Part shown: positions 17,624-27,810 of the stretch, piece by piece
How positions within the stretch are numbered: position 1 is the stretch's first letter
Layout: every line of letters begins with the position of its first letter
NCBI RefSeq assembly: GCF_003014475.1
Contig: NZ_PYGJ01000001.1
Location: forward strand, 434,001 to 498,000
Length of the DNA: 64,000 nucleotides
Direction of reading: 5' to 3'
Source of the DNA: Shimia abyssi
GTDB taxonomy: Bacteria; Pseudomonadota; Alphaproteobacteria; Rhodobacterales; Rhodobacteraceae
Notes under the pieces: model-generated
What the model was told of the DNA's origin: nothing
Seen by the model: the letters and a program-made list of their open reading frames with translations, nothing else
The model's database searches: none
Made by a program: the position numbers and the translations under genes

Positions 17624-19126
17624 ATGAACGAGATTTCCAGCATTAATCAATCCGGCCTTCCCGCTGAAACCGAAGCTGCACAATCTGACCCCATGCCCCA
17701 CTCGATCGAAGCCGAGCAGCAGCTGCTTGGCGCGATCCTGACCAATAACGACATTTTTGACCGCGTCGCCTCAATTATCACGGCTGAACATTTCTATGAT
17801 CCGGTGCACGCCCGCATCTATGAAATTGCCGCCGCCCGCATCGCCAAAAACAACCTTGCCTCACCCGTAACGCTCAAGGCGTTTCTTGAGGATGATGACG
17901 GGCTCAAGGAACTCGGCGGCCCTGCCTATCTTGCGCGTCTTGCCGGTGCCGCGATTTCGGCCTTTGCTGCGCGGGACTATGCGCAGATGATCTATGACAT
18001 GGCGATACGCCGCGAACTGATTGGCCTTGGCAACAATATCTCGACCAAGGCGCAAAAGGCCGACGTCGAACTGGAACCCAAGGAACAGATCGTCGAGGCC
18101 GAACAGGCGCTCTACAAACTGTCCGAACAGGGCCAGACTGAACGCGGTTTTGTCTCGTTTCTTAAGGCCGTGACTGGTGCCGTAAACACCGCCAACGCCG
18201 CTTATCAGCGCGAAGGTGGGCTTGCGGGCATCTCTACCGGCCTGATTGACATGGACAAGAAACTTGGCGGTCTGCACCCATCCGACCTTTTGATCCTCGC
18301 CGGTCGCCCATCGATGGGCAAAACCTCGCTGGCGACCAACATCGCCTTTAACGTCGCCAAGGCCTACAAGCGCGGCACCCGCCCAGACGGCACCGAAGGC
18401 GCTATCGAAGGCGGTGTTGTCGGCTTCTACTCGCTGGAGATGAGCGCCGAACAGCTTGCCGCGCGTATTCTGTCCGAGGCCGCCGAGGTGCCCTCCGAAC
18501 AGATTCGCCGTGGTGACATGACCGAGACCGAGTTCCGCCGCTTTGTTGATGCCGCCAAGGCGCTCGAAGCCTGCCCACTCTATATCGACGACACGCCCGC
18601 CCTGCCCATCGCCCAGCTGGCCGCCCGTGCGCGCCGCCTCAAGCGGACCCACGGGCTTGACCTGTTGATCATCGACTATCTCCAGCTTTGCCGCGGCACC
18701 GCCGAAAACCGGGTACAGGAGATTGGCGAGATTTCCATGGGCATGAAGGCTATTGCCAAGGAGCTCAACATCCCAGTTGTCGCTCTGTCTCAGCTGTCGC
18801 GAACTGTCGAAAGTCGCGATGACAAACGCCCCCAGCTTTCGGACCTTCGTGAATCCGGGTCGATCGAACAGGATGCTGACGTGGTGATGTTTGTGTTCCG
18901 TGAAGAATACTATGTCGAACGTGAAAAACCTTCTGACGAGCGCCTCGAAGAAATCGCGGCGTGGCAGGAACGCATGGAGCGCCTGCACGGCAAAGCCGAA
19001 GTCATCGTCGGCAAACAGCGCCACGGCCCTATCGGCACAGTTGAACTTTCCTTTGAAGGCCAGTTCACCCGCTTTGGCAACCTTGTGAAACCCTGGCAAC
19101 AAGACGGCGACGGCGGCGAATTCTAA
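17624..19126 (+). CDS. dnaB: Replicative DNA helicase DnaB
   Basis: A 500-residue hexameric helicase. The N-terminal DnaB domain (PHSIEAEQQLLGAIL) covers residues 20-130, and the RecA-like motor domain carries the Walker A GRPSMGKTSL and the Walker B IIDYLQL. It unwinds DNA at the replication fork and works with the primase DnaG. The start at 17624 has AAGGGG upstream; an ATG 33 bases earlier is also in frame. It is a single-gene unit with 200-base or longer gaps on each side. Length and motifs match the family with no oddity. Confidence 0.96.
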   Translation: MNEISSINQSGLPAETEAAQSDPMPHSIEAEQQLLGAILTNNDIFDRVASIITAEHFYDPVHARIYEIAAARIAKNNLASPVTLKAFLEDDDGLKELGGPAYLARLAGAAISAFAARDYAQMIYDMAIRRELIGLGNNISTKAQKADVELEPKEQIVEAEQALYKLSEQGQTERGFVSFLKAVTGAVNTANAAYQREGGLAGISTGLIDMDKKLGGLHPSDLLILAGRPSMGKTSLATNIAFNVAKAYKRGTRPDGTEGAIEGGVVGFYSLEMSAEQLAARILSEAAEVPSEQIRRGDMTETEFRRFVDAAKALEACPLYIDDTPALPIAQLAARARRLKRTHGLDLLIIDYLQLCRGTAENRVQEIGEISMGMKAIAKELNIPVVALSQLSRTVESRDDKRPQLSDLRESGSIEQDADVVMFVFREEYYVEREKPSDERLEEIAAWQERMERLHGKAEVIVGKQRHGPIGTVELSFEGQFTRFGNLVKPWQQDGDGGEF

Positions 19127-19332
19127 GCTGCCTTATTCGCCGCAAAAGCCTGCGGCTTCGATCCCAAGGCGAACAAGCTGGCGGCCAATATTTCCATTTT
19201 CGAACGATTTGTGTTACACCGCTGGCCATACAAAAAGACTGACATTTTTCTGATTACGATTACAGCACCGCCGAGGTGCGCCGTTAACCTGTACCCCTAT
19301 CGAGCGGTTTTCAAACCCAAAGGGGAACTAAA

Positions 19333-19968
19333 ATGATTGATTGGGAAGTTAAGGCCGAAGAACTGGCCAATTGTAACTGCAACTATGGCTGCCCGTGCCA
19401 ATTTGGCGTTCTGCCAACCGATGGCACCTGCGAGGCTGCTGTGATCTACGATATTGAAAGTGGCCACTATGGCGACACACGGCTCGACGGGCTACGTGTC
19501 GGTGCGCTTTATAAGTGGCCAGGGGCCATCCACGAGGGCAACGGCGAAATGGTCCTCATTGTGGACGACAGCGCATCTGATGCGCAGGTCGCCGCCATTG
19601 AGGCGATCATGACCGGGCAGGATACTGTCGAAATGGGCACAATGTGGTTTGTCTTCTCGGCCATGTCGCCGACCAAACACGCCACATTGCGCGCACCCAT
19701 CACCGCATCGCTGGACAGGGATGCGCGTCAGGGGTCCGCCACCGTTGGCGATTTCTTTGAAATATCGGCCAAACCGATCCCCAATATTGTCACCGGCGAT
19801 CCGCACCGTATTGGTATCAACTTGCCGCACGGGTTCGAATTCCGTCATGCCGAAATGGCCAGCGGGCGCACCAAAACCGGCAACGGTGCACTGTCTCTGA
19901 CCAAGAACAGCGACACGCACGCGCATTTTGCAGCGTTGCACCTGACCGGCCAGGGCGTCGCTGCCTGA
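19333..19968 (+). CDS. DUF1326 domain protein
   Basis: A 211-residue protein with the DUF1326 hallmark near its N-terminus: the Cys cluster NCNCNYGCPCQF, which looks like a metal or thiol site. The function is unknown. AGGGGA precedes the start. It ends 2 bases before a DUF2182 membrane protein; this pairing is common in proteobacteria and suggests that both work together, for instance in metal handling, but that is inference. Alternative annotations are not evident. Confidence 0.9.
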   Translation: MIDWEVKAEELANCNCNYGCPCQFGVLPTDGTCEAAVIYDIESGHYGDTRLDGLRVGALYKWPGAIHEGNGEMVLIVDDSASDAQVAAIEAIMTGQDTVEMGTMWFVFSAMSPTKHATLRAPITASLDRDARQGSATVGDFFEISAKPIPNIVTGDPHRIGINLPHGFEFRHAEMASGRTKTGNGALSLTKNSDTHAHFAALHLTGQGVAA

Positions 19969-19970
19969 CA

Positions 19971-20783
19971 ATGGCTGACGTAGAACGCCCCGGCGCAGCG
20001 GAACGTCTGCTGCGCCGACAAGGCTGGGTGGTGACCGCCGCCCTCATTGCGATAACCTCGCTTGCCGCACTTTACACGGTGTTGGGCATTGGCATGTCTA
20101 TGACCTCGATCGAGATGACAGCCATGGCCCGCCCAGTTGGCCAGCCCATGCTGATGGGTGCCGGGCCTGTCTGGACGCCCACCTATGCGCTGCTTGTGTT
20201 TCTCATGTGGGCGGTGATGATGGTCGCCATGATGACCCCCAGCGCTGCCCCAGCTGTCCTGCTCTTTGGCGCCCTCAAACGCCAAGGCCCCGCGCGCGAC
20301 CAAGCCAACACCGCCACACTCTGCTTCCTCTCTGGCTATCTCGCGATCTGGGGCGTGTTTTCAATCGTTGCAACCATCCTGCAATGGGGACTCAGCCACT
20401 ACGGCCTCATGGCCAACGCGATGATGACACTCGCCTCACCACAGCTCGCCGCCGCGCTTATCGCGGCCGCCGGCCTCTATCAACTCACACCGGCCAAGAC
20501 GGCCTGCTTACGCCACTGCCAATCACCAGCCAAGTTTCTGACAACGCACCAAAAGCCCGGCTTGTGGGGCGCATTCAGAATGGGTGTTCTGCACGGCGCC
20601 TACTGCACGGGGTGTTGCTGGGCGCTGATGGCGCTTTTGTTCGTAGGCGGCATCATGAACCTTTACTGGATTGTTGGCTTGGCGGTTTACGTAGCGGTAG
20701 AAAAGCTCGCGCCCCGCCACTGGCCAGTTTCACAAGTGACTGGCTTGGGTCTCATCGTATTAGCGCTCTGGCTGATCAATTGA
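19971..20783 (+). CDS. DUF2182 integral membrane protein
   Basis: A 270-residue protein with about six membrane helices and the family's Met-rich segment MWAVMMVAMMTPSAAP in residues 80-95, plus a Cys-rich stretch GAYCTGCCWALM near 210. DUF2182 proteins are described as predicted metal-binding membrane proteins. The Met and Cys richness fits a soft metal such as copper, but nothing here proves it. It is coupled to the DUF1326 gene with a 2-base gap, so the two probably form one functional unit. Confidence 0.88.
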   Translation: MADVERPGAAERLLRRQGWVVTAALIAITSLAALYTVLGIGMSMTSIEMTAMARPVGQPMLMGAGPVWTPTYALLVFLMWAVMMVAMMTPSAAPAVLLFGALKRQGPARDQANTATLCFLSGYLAIWGVFSIVATILQWGLSHYGLMANAMMTLASPQLAAALIAAAGLYQLTPAKTACLRHCQSPAKFLTTHQKPGLWGAFRMGVLHGAYCTGCCWALMALLFVGGIMNLYWIVGLAVYVAVEKLAPRHWPVSQVTGLGLIVLALWLIN

Positions 20784-20842
20784 CCCTGCACCGCCGCGCG
20801 GCATAAACTCTTTAAACCAATTGGTTTCAGGAAATTTGCCGA

Positions 20843-21718
20843 ATGTCCCCCGAAGAACGCCTCATCGACGTCGAGACACGTCTCGTGGCACAAGAGCATC
20901 GCCTTTTCACCATCTTGCAGAACTTCTTTGTGGAACGCCCGAAATGGCCAACCGGTGATCCGCGTCGCGACGCCGCTGCCAAGGCCCTCATCTGGAGCTT
21001 GTTCTTTTCTCCCGGAACTGTCGCGGTCGCCGGAAGTTTGATCGGCTTGGCAACACTCGCTGTTTTGGTGTGGCAAAACACGCTGATCGTTGAGCAAAAC
21101 ACTTATTTCCGCGAGCAAATTTCTCAACAGCAACGCCAGATTCAGGATCAAAACCGCGTATCTTTACAAAACGATCGATCCCGCGCCATCGAAGTTATCT
21201 ATGGCCCAAACTTTACAAAAAATCCCCGCGTCAAAGCCGAAGCCGTGCGCACTCTTGTTGTCATTGAACGAAGCTTGATTGCCAACGAAGAAAACGTGTT
21301 TGAAAGCAATTATGTCAATCTGCACGACGCGAACCTCGCGGAAATTCACATCGAAAACTTCGATCTGCGCAATGTCAGCTTCCGTAACGCCAATCTACGG
21401 CAAGCCGTGCTTGCCGGGATCGATATGACCGGCTCAGCCTTCCGTTTTGCCAAACTGGAACAGGCCAATTTCTACAATTCCGACCTTTCAAATACTTTCT
21501 GGGACAGCGCCAATCTCACGACGGCTGATTTTCAGAACGCGGACCTGAACGGCGCCAACATGGTGCGCGCCGACTTGCGGTTTGCCAATTTCGATGGCGT
21601 CCAGAACTGGCGAACCATTGCGATCACAGATGCCAAAATCTACGGGATGCAAAATGCGCCCGACGGATTTCAGGAGTGGGCAGAGCAAAACGGCGCCGAT
21701 CCGCGATCCGGACAATAG
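20843..21718 (+). CDS. Membrane-anchored pentapeptide-repeat protein
   Basis: A 291-residue protein. Residues 48-74 form one membrane helix ([20 protein letters not shown]), then a coiled-coil-like Gln-rich linker (residues 88-105), then about twenty pentapeptide repeats of A(N/D)Lxx type in residues 160-265 ([19 protein letters not shown]). Such repeats fold into a right-handed beta helix. Its role is unknown. It lies between the DUF2182 gene and alr in the same direction, with a 59-base gap. The pattern gives a shape, not a function. Confidence 0.85.
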   Translation: MSPEERLIDVETRLVAQEHRLFTILQNFFVERPKWPTGDPRRDAAAKALIWSLFFSPGTVAVAGSLIGLATLAVLVWQNTLIVEQNTYFREQISQQQRQIQDQNRVSLQNDRSRAIEVIYGPNFTKNPRVKAEAVRTLVVIERSLIANEENVFESNYVNLHDANLAEIHIENFDLRNVSFRNANLRQAVLAGIDMTGSAFRFAKLEQANFYNSDLSNTFWDSANLTTADFQNADLNGANMVRADLRFANFDGVQNWRTIAITDAKIYGMQNAPDGFQEWAEQNGADPRSGQ

Positions 21719-21762
21719 CCTTTCCCCTTGACCTCTGCCCCCCATCCGACAACAAACACCGC

Positions 21763-22800
21763 ATGGCTACTGCGACCCTGACAATTGACCTCGATGCGCT
21801 GATCTCTAACTGGCGCACTCTGAATGACCACTCTGCGAGCGAGACCGCCGCCGTGGTCAAGGCCGACGGCTATGGCCTTGGCGCCGACCGTGTGGCACGC
21901 GCCTTGATGCGCGCTGGCGTGCGACGTTTCTTTGTGGCTGTGGCCGAGGAGGGCGCAGCGCTGCGAAATGCCATTGGTGAGGACGCTGAGATCAACGTCT
22001 TTTCCGGCCACATGGCGGGCGATACCGACATGATCGGCGATCTTGGCCTCACACCGATGCTCAACTCGATGGACCAGATCGTACGCCATGTCGAAGCATT
22101 GCCGGGCCATCCTTTTGGGGTTCAGCTTGATACCGGCATGAACCGCCTCGGGCTTGAGGCCACCGAATGGGAGGCCGTGCGCGATCTTCTTCTGTCGCAA
22201 AACCCGACACTGGTCATGTCGCACCTTGCTTGCGCCGACGATCCGAGCCACCCGATGAACGGCCAACAGCTCACCGCCTTTCGCGCGATGACCGACGGCA
22301 TCGCAGCGCCTCGCTCGCTTGCGGCCACGGGGGGCATTCTGTTGGGGCCAGACTACCATTTTGACCTCACCCGCCCCGGCGTTGGCCTTTACGGTGGCTT
22401 CCCGTTTACGGATGCTGCCCCTGTCGCGAACCTGTCGATCCCCGTGATTCAGATACGCGACGTCGCTGAGGGCGAAACCGTTGGTTATTCCAACACATGG
22501 ACCGCCGCCCGCCACAGCCGGATCGCCACTATCTCAGCGGGCTATGCCGACGGGCTTATTCGCGCCATGGGTCACGACGTATCGGCCTTTTCCGGAACCG
22601 AAAGCGCGCCGGTAATTGGTCGAATTTCGATGGACCTTATTGGCATCGACATCACCGACCTTTCCGAAGAACCAAACTCTGTCGAGCTTCTCAACGCCAC
22701 CCAAACCGTCGACACGCTTGCAGACGCGGCTGGCACGATCGGCTATGAAATCCTCACCTCTCTGGGGCACCGCTATGCGCGGCGCTATAAGGGCGCCTGA
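21763..22800 (+). CDS. alr: Alanine racemase
   Basis: A 345-residue fold-type III PLP enzyme. The PLP Lys is in [11 protein letters not shown], the second catalytic residue Tyr is in [14 protein letters not shown], and the D-x-D-A-L-I-x-N-W start is typical ([11 protein letters not shown]). It converts L-alanine to D-alanine for peptidoglycan. The start at 21763 fits the family N-terminus; the open frame further upstream overlaps the previous gene. Its TGA stop overlaps the mlaE start by one base, so the three genes alr-mlaE-mlaF are probably coupled. Confidence 0.94.
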   Translation: MATATLTIDLDALISNWRTLNDHSASETAAVVKADGYGLGADRVARALMRAGVRRFFVAVAEEGAALRNAIGEDAEINVFSGHMAGDTDMIGDLGLTPMLNSMDQIVRHVEALPGHPFGVQLDTGMNRLGLEATEWEAVRDLLLSQNPTLVMSHLACADDPSHPMNGQQLTAFRAMTDGIAAPRSLAATGGILLGPDYHFDLTRPGVGLYGGFPFTDAAPVANLSIPVIQIRDVAEGETVGYSNTWTAARHSRIATISAGYADGLIRAMGHDVSAFSGTESAPVIGRISMDLIGIDITDLSEEPNSVELLNATQTVDTLADAAGTIGYEILTSLGHRYARRYKGA

Positions 22801-23582
22801 TGGTTATCACACGCGGCCTTGCCGCCGTCGGTCGCAGCTCGCTTGCCACGCTGTCCAGCATTGGTGAAGTGGCGTTATTTCTGTTCTCGACCTTGTCCCA
22901 TATGGTCCGCCCACCGTTTTATGGGCGTGAATTTGCCATGGCGCTGTTCAACATCGGCTGGCTCTCACTGCCCGTCGTAGGCATGACCGCGATATTCACC
23001 GGCGGCGCACTGGCGCTTCAAATCTATGACGGCTCCTCGCGGTTTTCTGCCGAAGCCGTAGTGCCCCAGATCGTTGCTATCGGCATGGTGCGTGAACTTG
23101 GCCCCGTGCTTGTCGGACTGATGGTCGCCGCCCGCGTGACCTCTTCCATCGCCGCCGAAATCGCCACGATGAAAGTGACCGAGCAGATCGACGCGCTAGT
23201 CACCCTTTCGACCAACCCGATGAAATACCTCACCGCACCCCGCGTGCTGGCCGCCATAATAGTGGTGCCGGTTCTGGTGGGGATCGGGGATATCATCGGA
23301 ATCTATGGCGGCTTTCTGGTGGCCACGGGTCAGCTCGGCTTTAACCCGGCCACTTACGTGCGCAACACCGCCGATTTCCTTCAGGCCGCCGACATCATCT
23401 CGTCCCTGATCAAAGGTTCCGTCTTTGGCGGCATCGCGGCTCTCATGGGCTGTTACTTTGGTATGAACTCGGGCCGCGGCGCCCAAGGGGTGGGCCGCGC
23501 CACCAAAGGCTCGGTCCAGGCCGCCGCCGTACTGATCCTCGCGGCAAATTTCCTGCTCACATCGCTGTTTTTTGGCTCATGA
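22800..23582 (+). CDS. mlaE: MlaE-type ABC transporter permease
   Basis: A 260-residue membrane protein of the MlaE/TrgI family. The conserved EXP..LGP..VGLM region is visible as VRELGPVLVGLMVAAR, with the TSSIAAEIATMKVTEQIDAL motif after it. In Gram-negatives MlaE-MlaF with MlaD and MlaB moves phospholipids between inner and outer membranes. It overlaps mlaF by 4 bases. No mlaD (MCE) or mlaB gene is next to it; these must be elsewhere if the full complex exists. Confidence 0.9.
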   Translation: MVITRGLAAVGRSSLATLSSIGEVALFLFSTLSHMVRPPFYGREFAMALFNIGWLSLPVVGMTAIFTGGALALQIYDGSSRFSAEAVVPQIVAIGMVRELGPVLVGLMVAARVTSSIAAEIATMKVTEQIDALVTLSTNPMKYLTAPRVLAAIIVVPVLVGIGDIIGIYGGFLVATGQLGFNPATYVRNTADFLQAADIISSLIKGSVFGGIAALMGCYFGMNSGRGAQGVGRATKGSVQAAAVLILAANFLLTSLFFGS

Positions 23583-24325
23583 TCACATTTGACAACGTCC
23601 ATAAATCCTTTGGCCCGAAACGGGTGCTGCGCGGCGTCAACCTCGAGATCGCCAAAGGCACCTCTATGGTAATCATCGGCGGCTCGGGCACCGGAAAATC
23701 GGTGACACTCAAATCGGTGCTGGGCCTGATCACACCGGACAACGGCACCATCCTTGTCGATGGCAAAGACGCCACCAAAGGCGATCGCGACGCGTTCCTT
23801 GCCCGCTTTGGCATGTTGTTTCAGGGTGGTGCACTGTTTGACAGCCTCACGGTCTGGCAAAACGTGGCCTTTCGCCTGCTACGCGGTGCGCTCAAACGCC
23901 CAAAGGCCGAAGCCCGCGAGATCGCCATCGAAAAATTGCGCCGCGTCGGCCTCACCCCCGATGTGGCCGACCTGTTCCCCTCCGAACTCTCCGGCGGGAT
24001 GCAAAAACGCGTCAGCCTCGCCCGCGCCATCGCCGCCGAGCCAGAGATCATCTTCTTTGACGAACCCACCACGGGCCTTGATCCGATCATGTCCGGTGTC
24101 ATCAACGACCTGATCCGCGAAATCGTCGTCGAAATGGGCGCCACCGCCATGACCATCACCCACGACATGACCTCCGTGCGCGCCATCGCCGACAATGTAG
24201 CGATGCTGCATGACGGCGTCATCCAATGGACCGGCCCAGTGGGCCAAATGGACAGCTCTGGCGACCCCTATCTGGCACAGTTCATCTCCGGCAGCGCCGA
24301 AGGACCGATCGAGGCGGTTCGCTAG
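23579..24325 (+). CDS. mlaF: MlaF-type ABC transporter ATPase
   Basis: A 248-residue ABC ATPase with Walker A GGSGTGKS, signature LSGGMQKR, Walker B IIFFDEPTTGLDP and the switch His in MTITHDM. It is coupled to the MlaE-type permease (ATGA). It should drive lipid transport across the inner membrane as part of a Mla-like system. Full length, no defect seen. Confidence 0.92.
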   Translation: MITFDNVHKSFGPKRVLRGVNLEIAKGTSMVIIGGSGTGKSVTLKSVLGLITPDNGTILVDGKDATKGDRDAFLARFGMLFQGGALFDSLTVWQNVAFRLLRGALKRPKAEAREIAIEKLRRVGLTPDVADLFPSELSGGMQKRVSLARAIAAEPEIIFFDEPTTGLDPIMSGVINDLIREIVVEMGATAMTITHDMTSVRAIADNVAMLHDGVIQWTGPVGQMDSSGDPYLAQFISGSAEGPIEAVR

Positions 24326-24443
24326 CCAACCGTTCCCGCCCAGAACAAAGGCGTGCAAAGCACGCCGTCGGGCATCGCCCCCTCGCTGGCCTTTCCGCCC
24401 CCCACCCGCTACTCAGGGGCGACCCAATCACGGACGCCGCCCC

Positions 24444-25478
24444 ATGCCGATCGAGCTCACCTCTCTCTCCGACCTCGCTGCCCTGCCATATGACGATATC
24501 ATCGACGTCCGCTCGCCCGCCGAATACGCCACCGACCACATCCCGACCGCCCTTTCCCTGCCCGCGCTCTTTAACGAGGAACGCGCGCGGGTGGGCACGA
24601 TCTACGTTCAGGACGATCCATTCGCGGCCCGCAAAATCGGTGCGGCGCTAGTCTCTCGCAATGTCGCCGCACATCTCGAAGGCCCACTCGCAGACAAACC
24701 CGGCGGCTGGCGGCCACTGGTCTATTGCTGGCGCGGTGGCCAGCGGTCAGGCTCCGTCGCCATTATCCTCAAACAGATCGGCTGGCGCGCCGACACCATC
24801 ACTGGCGGCTACCAGTCCTACCGCCGCCTCGTCGCCCGCGCGCTTTATGACGATCCCATGCCCTGCCCCGTGATCCTAATCGACGGCGGTACAGGCACTG
24901 CCAAAACCCGCTTGCTCGATCACCTCGCATCCCAAGGCGCACAGACCCTCGACCTCGAAGCCATGGCCGAACATCGCGGCTCGCTCTTTGGTCCCATGTC
25001 GTTGAACCAGCCCGCTCAAAAGGCGTTTGAATCCCGCCTCGCCATGTCCATGGCCACGCTGAACCCGGCAAAACCCGTTTATGTCGAGGCCGAAAGCTCC
25101 AAGATCGGACGGATCATCATTCCACCTACGCTTTGGCAAGCCATGCGCACCGCGCCCACACACCGCCTGAACGCACCGCTTTCAGCGCGGGCAGAGCACC
25201 TGCTCACCGCCTATCCCGACATGATCGAAAATCGCGACAAGCTGGACGCCACCCTGTCCCAGCTCACCCGTTATCACGGTCATGAACAAATCAACGCATG
25301 GCGCGACCTGTCGGCAACTGGTGCCTTTTCCACGCTGGCACAGCAGCTTATCCAAACCCATTACGACCCGCGTTATGCCCGCATTTCGCGCGCATCCGTC
25401 CTGCACAACCACGACCTGCCCGACCTCAGCGACAGAACCCTCTCCGCCGCCGCCGCCCAGATTATCAACTCAAAATAA
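24444..25478 (+). CDS. mnmH: tRNA 2-selenouridine synthase (SelU/MnmH)
   Basis: A 344-residue protein. It has an N-terminal rhodanese domain with the active Cys95 in VYCWRGGQRSG and a C-terminal P-loop domain (GGTGTAKT near residue 145). SelU replaces sulfur by selenium at position 34 of certain tRNAs, by way of a geranylated intermediate, using selenophosphate. The start at 24444 gives the normal N-terminus; the frame is open upstream into mlaF without reason. It overlaps the convergent selD gene by 14 bases. SelD supplies its donor, so the two genes form a selenium pair. Confidence 0.93.
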   Translation: MPIELTSLSDLAALPYDDIIDVRSPAEYATDHIPTALSLPALFNEERARVGTIYVQDDPFAARKIGAALVSRNVAAHLEGPLADKPGGWRPLVYCWRGGQRSGSVAIILKQIGWRADTITGGYQSYRRLVARALYDDPMPCPVILIDGGTGTAKTRLLDHLASQGAQTLDLEAMAEHRGSLFGPMSLNQPAQKAFESRLAMSMATLNPAKPVYVEAESSKIGRIIIPPTLWQAMRTAPTHRLNAPLSARAEHLLTAYPDMIENRDKLDATLSQLTRYHGHEQINAWRDLSATGAFSTLAQQLIQTHYDPRYARISRASVLHNHDLPDLSDRTLSAAAAQIINSK

Positions 25479-27639
25479 CCGCCGGCGCGCCTTCGACCAG
25501 ATGCCCAATCACAGCCGCGTCATGCCCCTGCGCGCGCAGCGCAGCAACCAGCGTCTCCGCCTCTTTCGCCGCCACCGCCGCCAGCAAGCCACCCGCGGTC
25601 TGCGGATCATGCAACAACGCGCCCCGCGCCCCACTGTCGCCAAACACCGGAGCCGCGTCCAGATTGTCCTGCCACACGGTCGAGCGTACACCCGCCGCAG
25701 CCAATTCCAGCGCACCTGCGTAAACCGGCACCGCCTCCAGATCCAGCTCCGCAACTACACCCGAAGCCCTGCATATCGCCCAAAGGTGCCCCGCCAGACC
25801 AAAACCGGTCACATCGGTCATCGCATGGGCATTTTGCAAAATATCCGCAACATCGCCCTGTGGACGCGCCATCTCTTGCAGCAATGCCCGCACATCAGCG
25901 CCGCGTGCCTTGCCCTGCATCTCTGCGGCCAGCACCGTGCCAGCCCCAATCGGGCGGCTCAGCACCAGCGCGTCCCCGGCCCGCGCGCCCGCATTGGTGA
26001 TCGCTTCCCCCTCGACAAGCCCCGTCACCGTCAGCCCAAGCACCAGCTCGCTGCCCATTGTGGTATGTCCGCCGACAATCTCGGCCCCAACGCCGCTTAA
26101 AACCGCACCGGCCTCATGCATGATTTCGGCCAAGGTGCGCGCCTGCAAGGTCGCCGACATGCGCGGCAACGTCACAGACATCAACGCCGCCTGTGGCTTG
26201 GCTCCCATCGACCACACATCCCCCAGCGCATGCACGGTCGCAATGCGCGCCATCAGGCCAAAATCTTCGGTAAAACCGCGTAAATGGTCGGTGGTAATGA
26301 CTTGCCGCGCTGTACCCACCTGCAACACCGCAGCGTCATCCCCCGGCCCGGTCAGCACATCCGCTCGCCCGATCCACGGCGCGGCCTTCAATGCATTGCT
26401 CAACGCGCCTGGCCCTACCTTGGACCCGCACCCGCCACACAAAACCTGCGCCGTTTCGGCACCCAGCGCCATATCCCTTGGTGCAGGCGGCGGCGCCATG
26501 GCTGGCAAGTCGCGGAACTGGTTCATGAATTTCTGATCAATCTGATCTTTCCAGCGCCAAAGCAGCGGTCCCGCCAGCGACTTGCCCCATTTTTCGGCCA
26601 AGGCCACTTTGCCGCCCAGTGAAATCAGCTTGAGATAATCCTGTTGCGGTCGGAACGGACGCACCGGCGCGCCCATCAACACCGCGCGCAGGTTCTCGGC
26701 CAAAACAGGGGCCGAACGCACTGCAAACACCCCCGCCTTGGGACGCGGTGTCTCGCCCATATGCGCGCAATCCCCGCTCGCAAACAGGTCTTCATGCCCC
26801 AGCACCTGAAGGCATTCGTTCACGCGCACAAAACCATCCTCGGTCATCGGCAAATCACATTCTGCTAACCATCCATGGGCAAACGCCCCCGCCGCACCAA
26901 CGGTAAAATGGCTCTCGACAGATTGGCCATCGCCCAAGTGCACCGCCTCAGCCGAGATCCGTTTCACCCGCGTGTTGGTCAGCGCCGTCACACCCCAGCG
27001 TTTCATCGCACTGCGTAAATGCCGTTCCGCGGCCTTGGTGCGCGCCGTAATCTCTGGACCGGCTTCAATCACAGTGACCCGCGGCTCCACACCGCGCTTC
27101 TTGAGCGCAAAAGCCATGGCCAAAGCCAGCTCGCTCCCCGCGACCCCGCCACCGATCACCGCCACCTTGGGAGCCGCCGCCCCACTTGCCGCCTGCTCAA
27201 GGAATGTTGCCCAGCGCGACGCGTAGATATCAAGCGGCTTGGCACCGATGGCATGTGCCGAAAACCCGTCGATACCGGGCATTTCGGCGTGGATACCAAT
27301 GTCAATCGCCGCAACGTCATACCCGATCTCGCCCCGCCCCTTTACCGTGATGGTTTTGGCTTTGGGATCAATCGCCTGCGCCGGTGCCATGATCAATCGC
27401 GCCCCGGCAAAACGCGCCAGTTTGACAAGATCAATATCCAGTTCGTCGCGCGTATAGTGCCCTGCAATATGCCCCGGCAACATACCGGAATAGGGTGCAG
27501 TGGGGCCGGGATTGATCAGCGTCAGGCGCACGCCGGGCAGCGGGTTCATGCCCCATTTGCGCAGCACCAGCGCATGGCTATGCCCGCCCCCGATCATCAC
27601 CAGATCTCGGGTCAGTTGCACGGGCGGGGGTGTCATCAT
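25465..27639 (-). CDS. selD: NDH-2-like flavoprotein fused to selenide, water dikinase SelD
   Basis: A 724-residue fusion. Residues 1-380 are a pyridine-nucleotide-disulfide-type oxidoreductase: FAD motif MIGGGHSHALVL, a second dinucleotide fold AVIGGGVAGSELALAM, and ASGDCAHM. Residues 395-724 are SelD: CGGCGSKVG near 400 (Cys and Lys of the active site), GPGDDAAVL, and GGHTTMGSEL. SelD makes selenophosphate from selenide and ATP. The flavoprotein part may reduce a selenium compound to selenide; this is inferred from the fusion. The same fusion is found in other alphaproteobacteria. It is tail-to-tail with selU. No selenocysteine genes (selA, selB, selC) are visible here. Confidence 0.92.
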   Translation of the reverse strand: MMTPPPVQLTRDLVMIGGGHSHALVLRKWGMNPLPGVRLTLINPGPTAPYSGMLPGHIAGHYTRDELDIDLVKLARFAGARLIMAPAQAIDPKAKTITVKGRGEIGYDVAAIDIGIHAEMPGIDGFSAHAIGAKPLDIYASRWATFLEQAASGAAAPKVAVIGGGVAGSELALAMAFALKKRGVEPRVTVIEAGPEITARTKAAERHLRSAMKRWGVTALTNTRVKRISAEAVHLGDGQSVESHFTVGAAGAFAHGWLAECDLPMTEDGFVRVNECLQVLGHEDLFASGDCAHMGETPRPKAGVFAVRSAPVLAENLRAVLMGAPVRPFRPQQDYLKLISLGGKVALAEKWGKSLAGPLLWRWKDQIDQKFMNQFRDLPAMAPPPAPRDMALGAETAQVLCGGCGSKVGPGALSNALKAAPWIGRADVLTGPGDDAAVLQVGTARQVITTDHLRGFTEDFGLMARIATVHALGDVWSMGAKPQAALMSVTLPRMSATLQARTLAEIMHEAGAVLSGVGAEIVGGHTTMGSELVLGLTVTGLVEGEAITNAGARAGDALVLSRPIGAGTVLAAEMQGKARGADVRALLQEMARPQGDVADILQNAHAMTDVTGFGLAGHLWAICRASGVVAELDLEAVPVYAGALELAAAGVRSTVWQDNLDAAPVFGDSGARGALLHDPQTAGGLLAAVAAKEAETLVAALRAQGHDAAVIGHLVEGAPAVILS

Positions 27640-27810
27640 TGCTCGGGGCCTTTTTGTTACGCCCCCACAGCGTTAGCCGATTTGCCCGCCCCTGACCACG
27701 CGGCGGGTCCGCTCAGACACAAAGTTTTGAATGTGTTCGTCTCACAGCGGCGTCGGGTTAAGGTCAGGACCTGCGCAATGGGTATTTTTGAACATTGAGA
27801 AAGGCAAGGG

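Noticed and set aside
17861-19102. Minus-strand open frame of 413 codons over dnaB
   Set aside because: Fully antisense to dnaB, which has all its motifs; a shadow frame.
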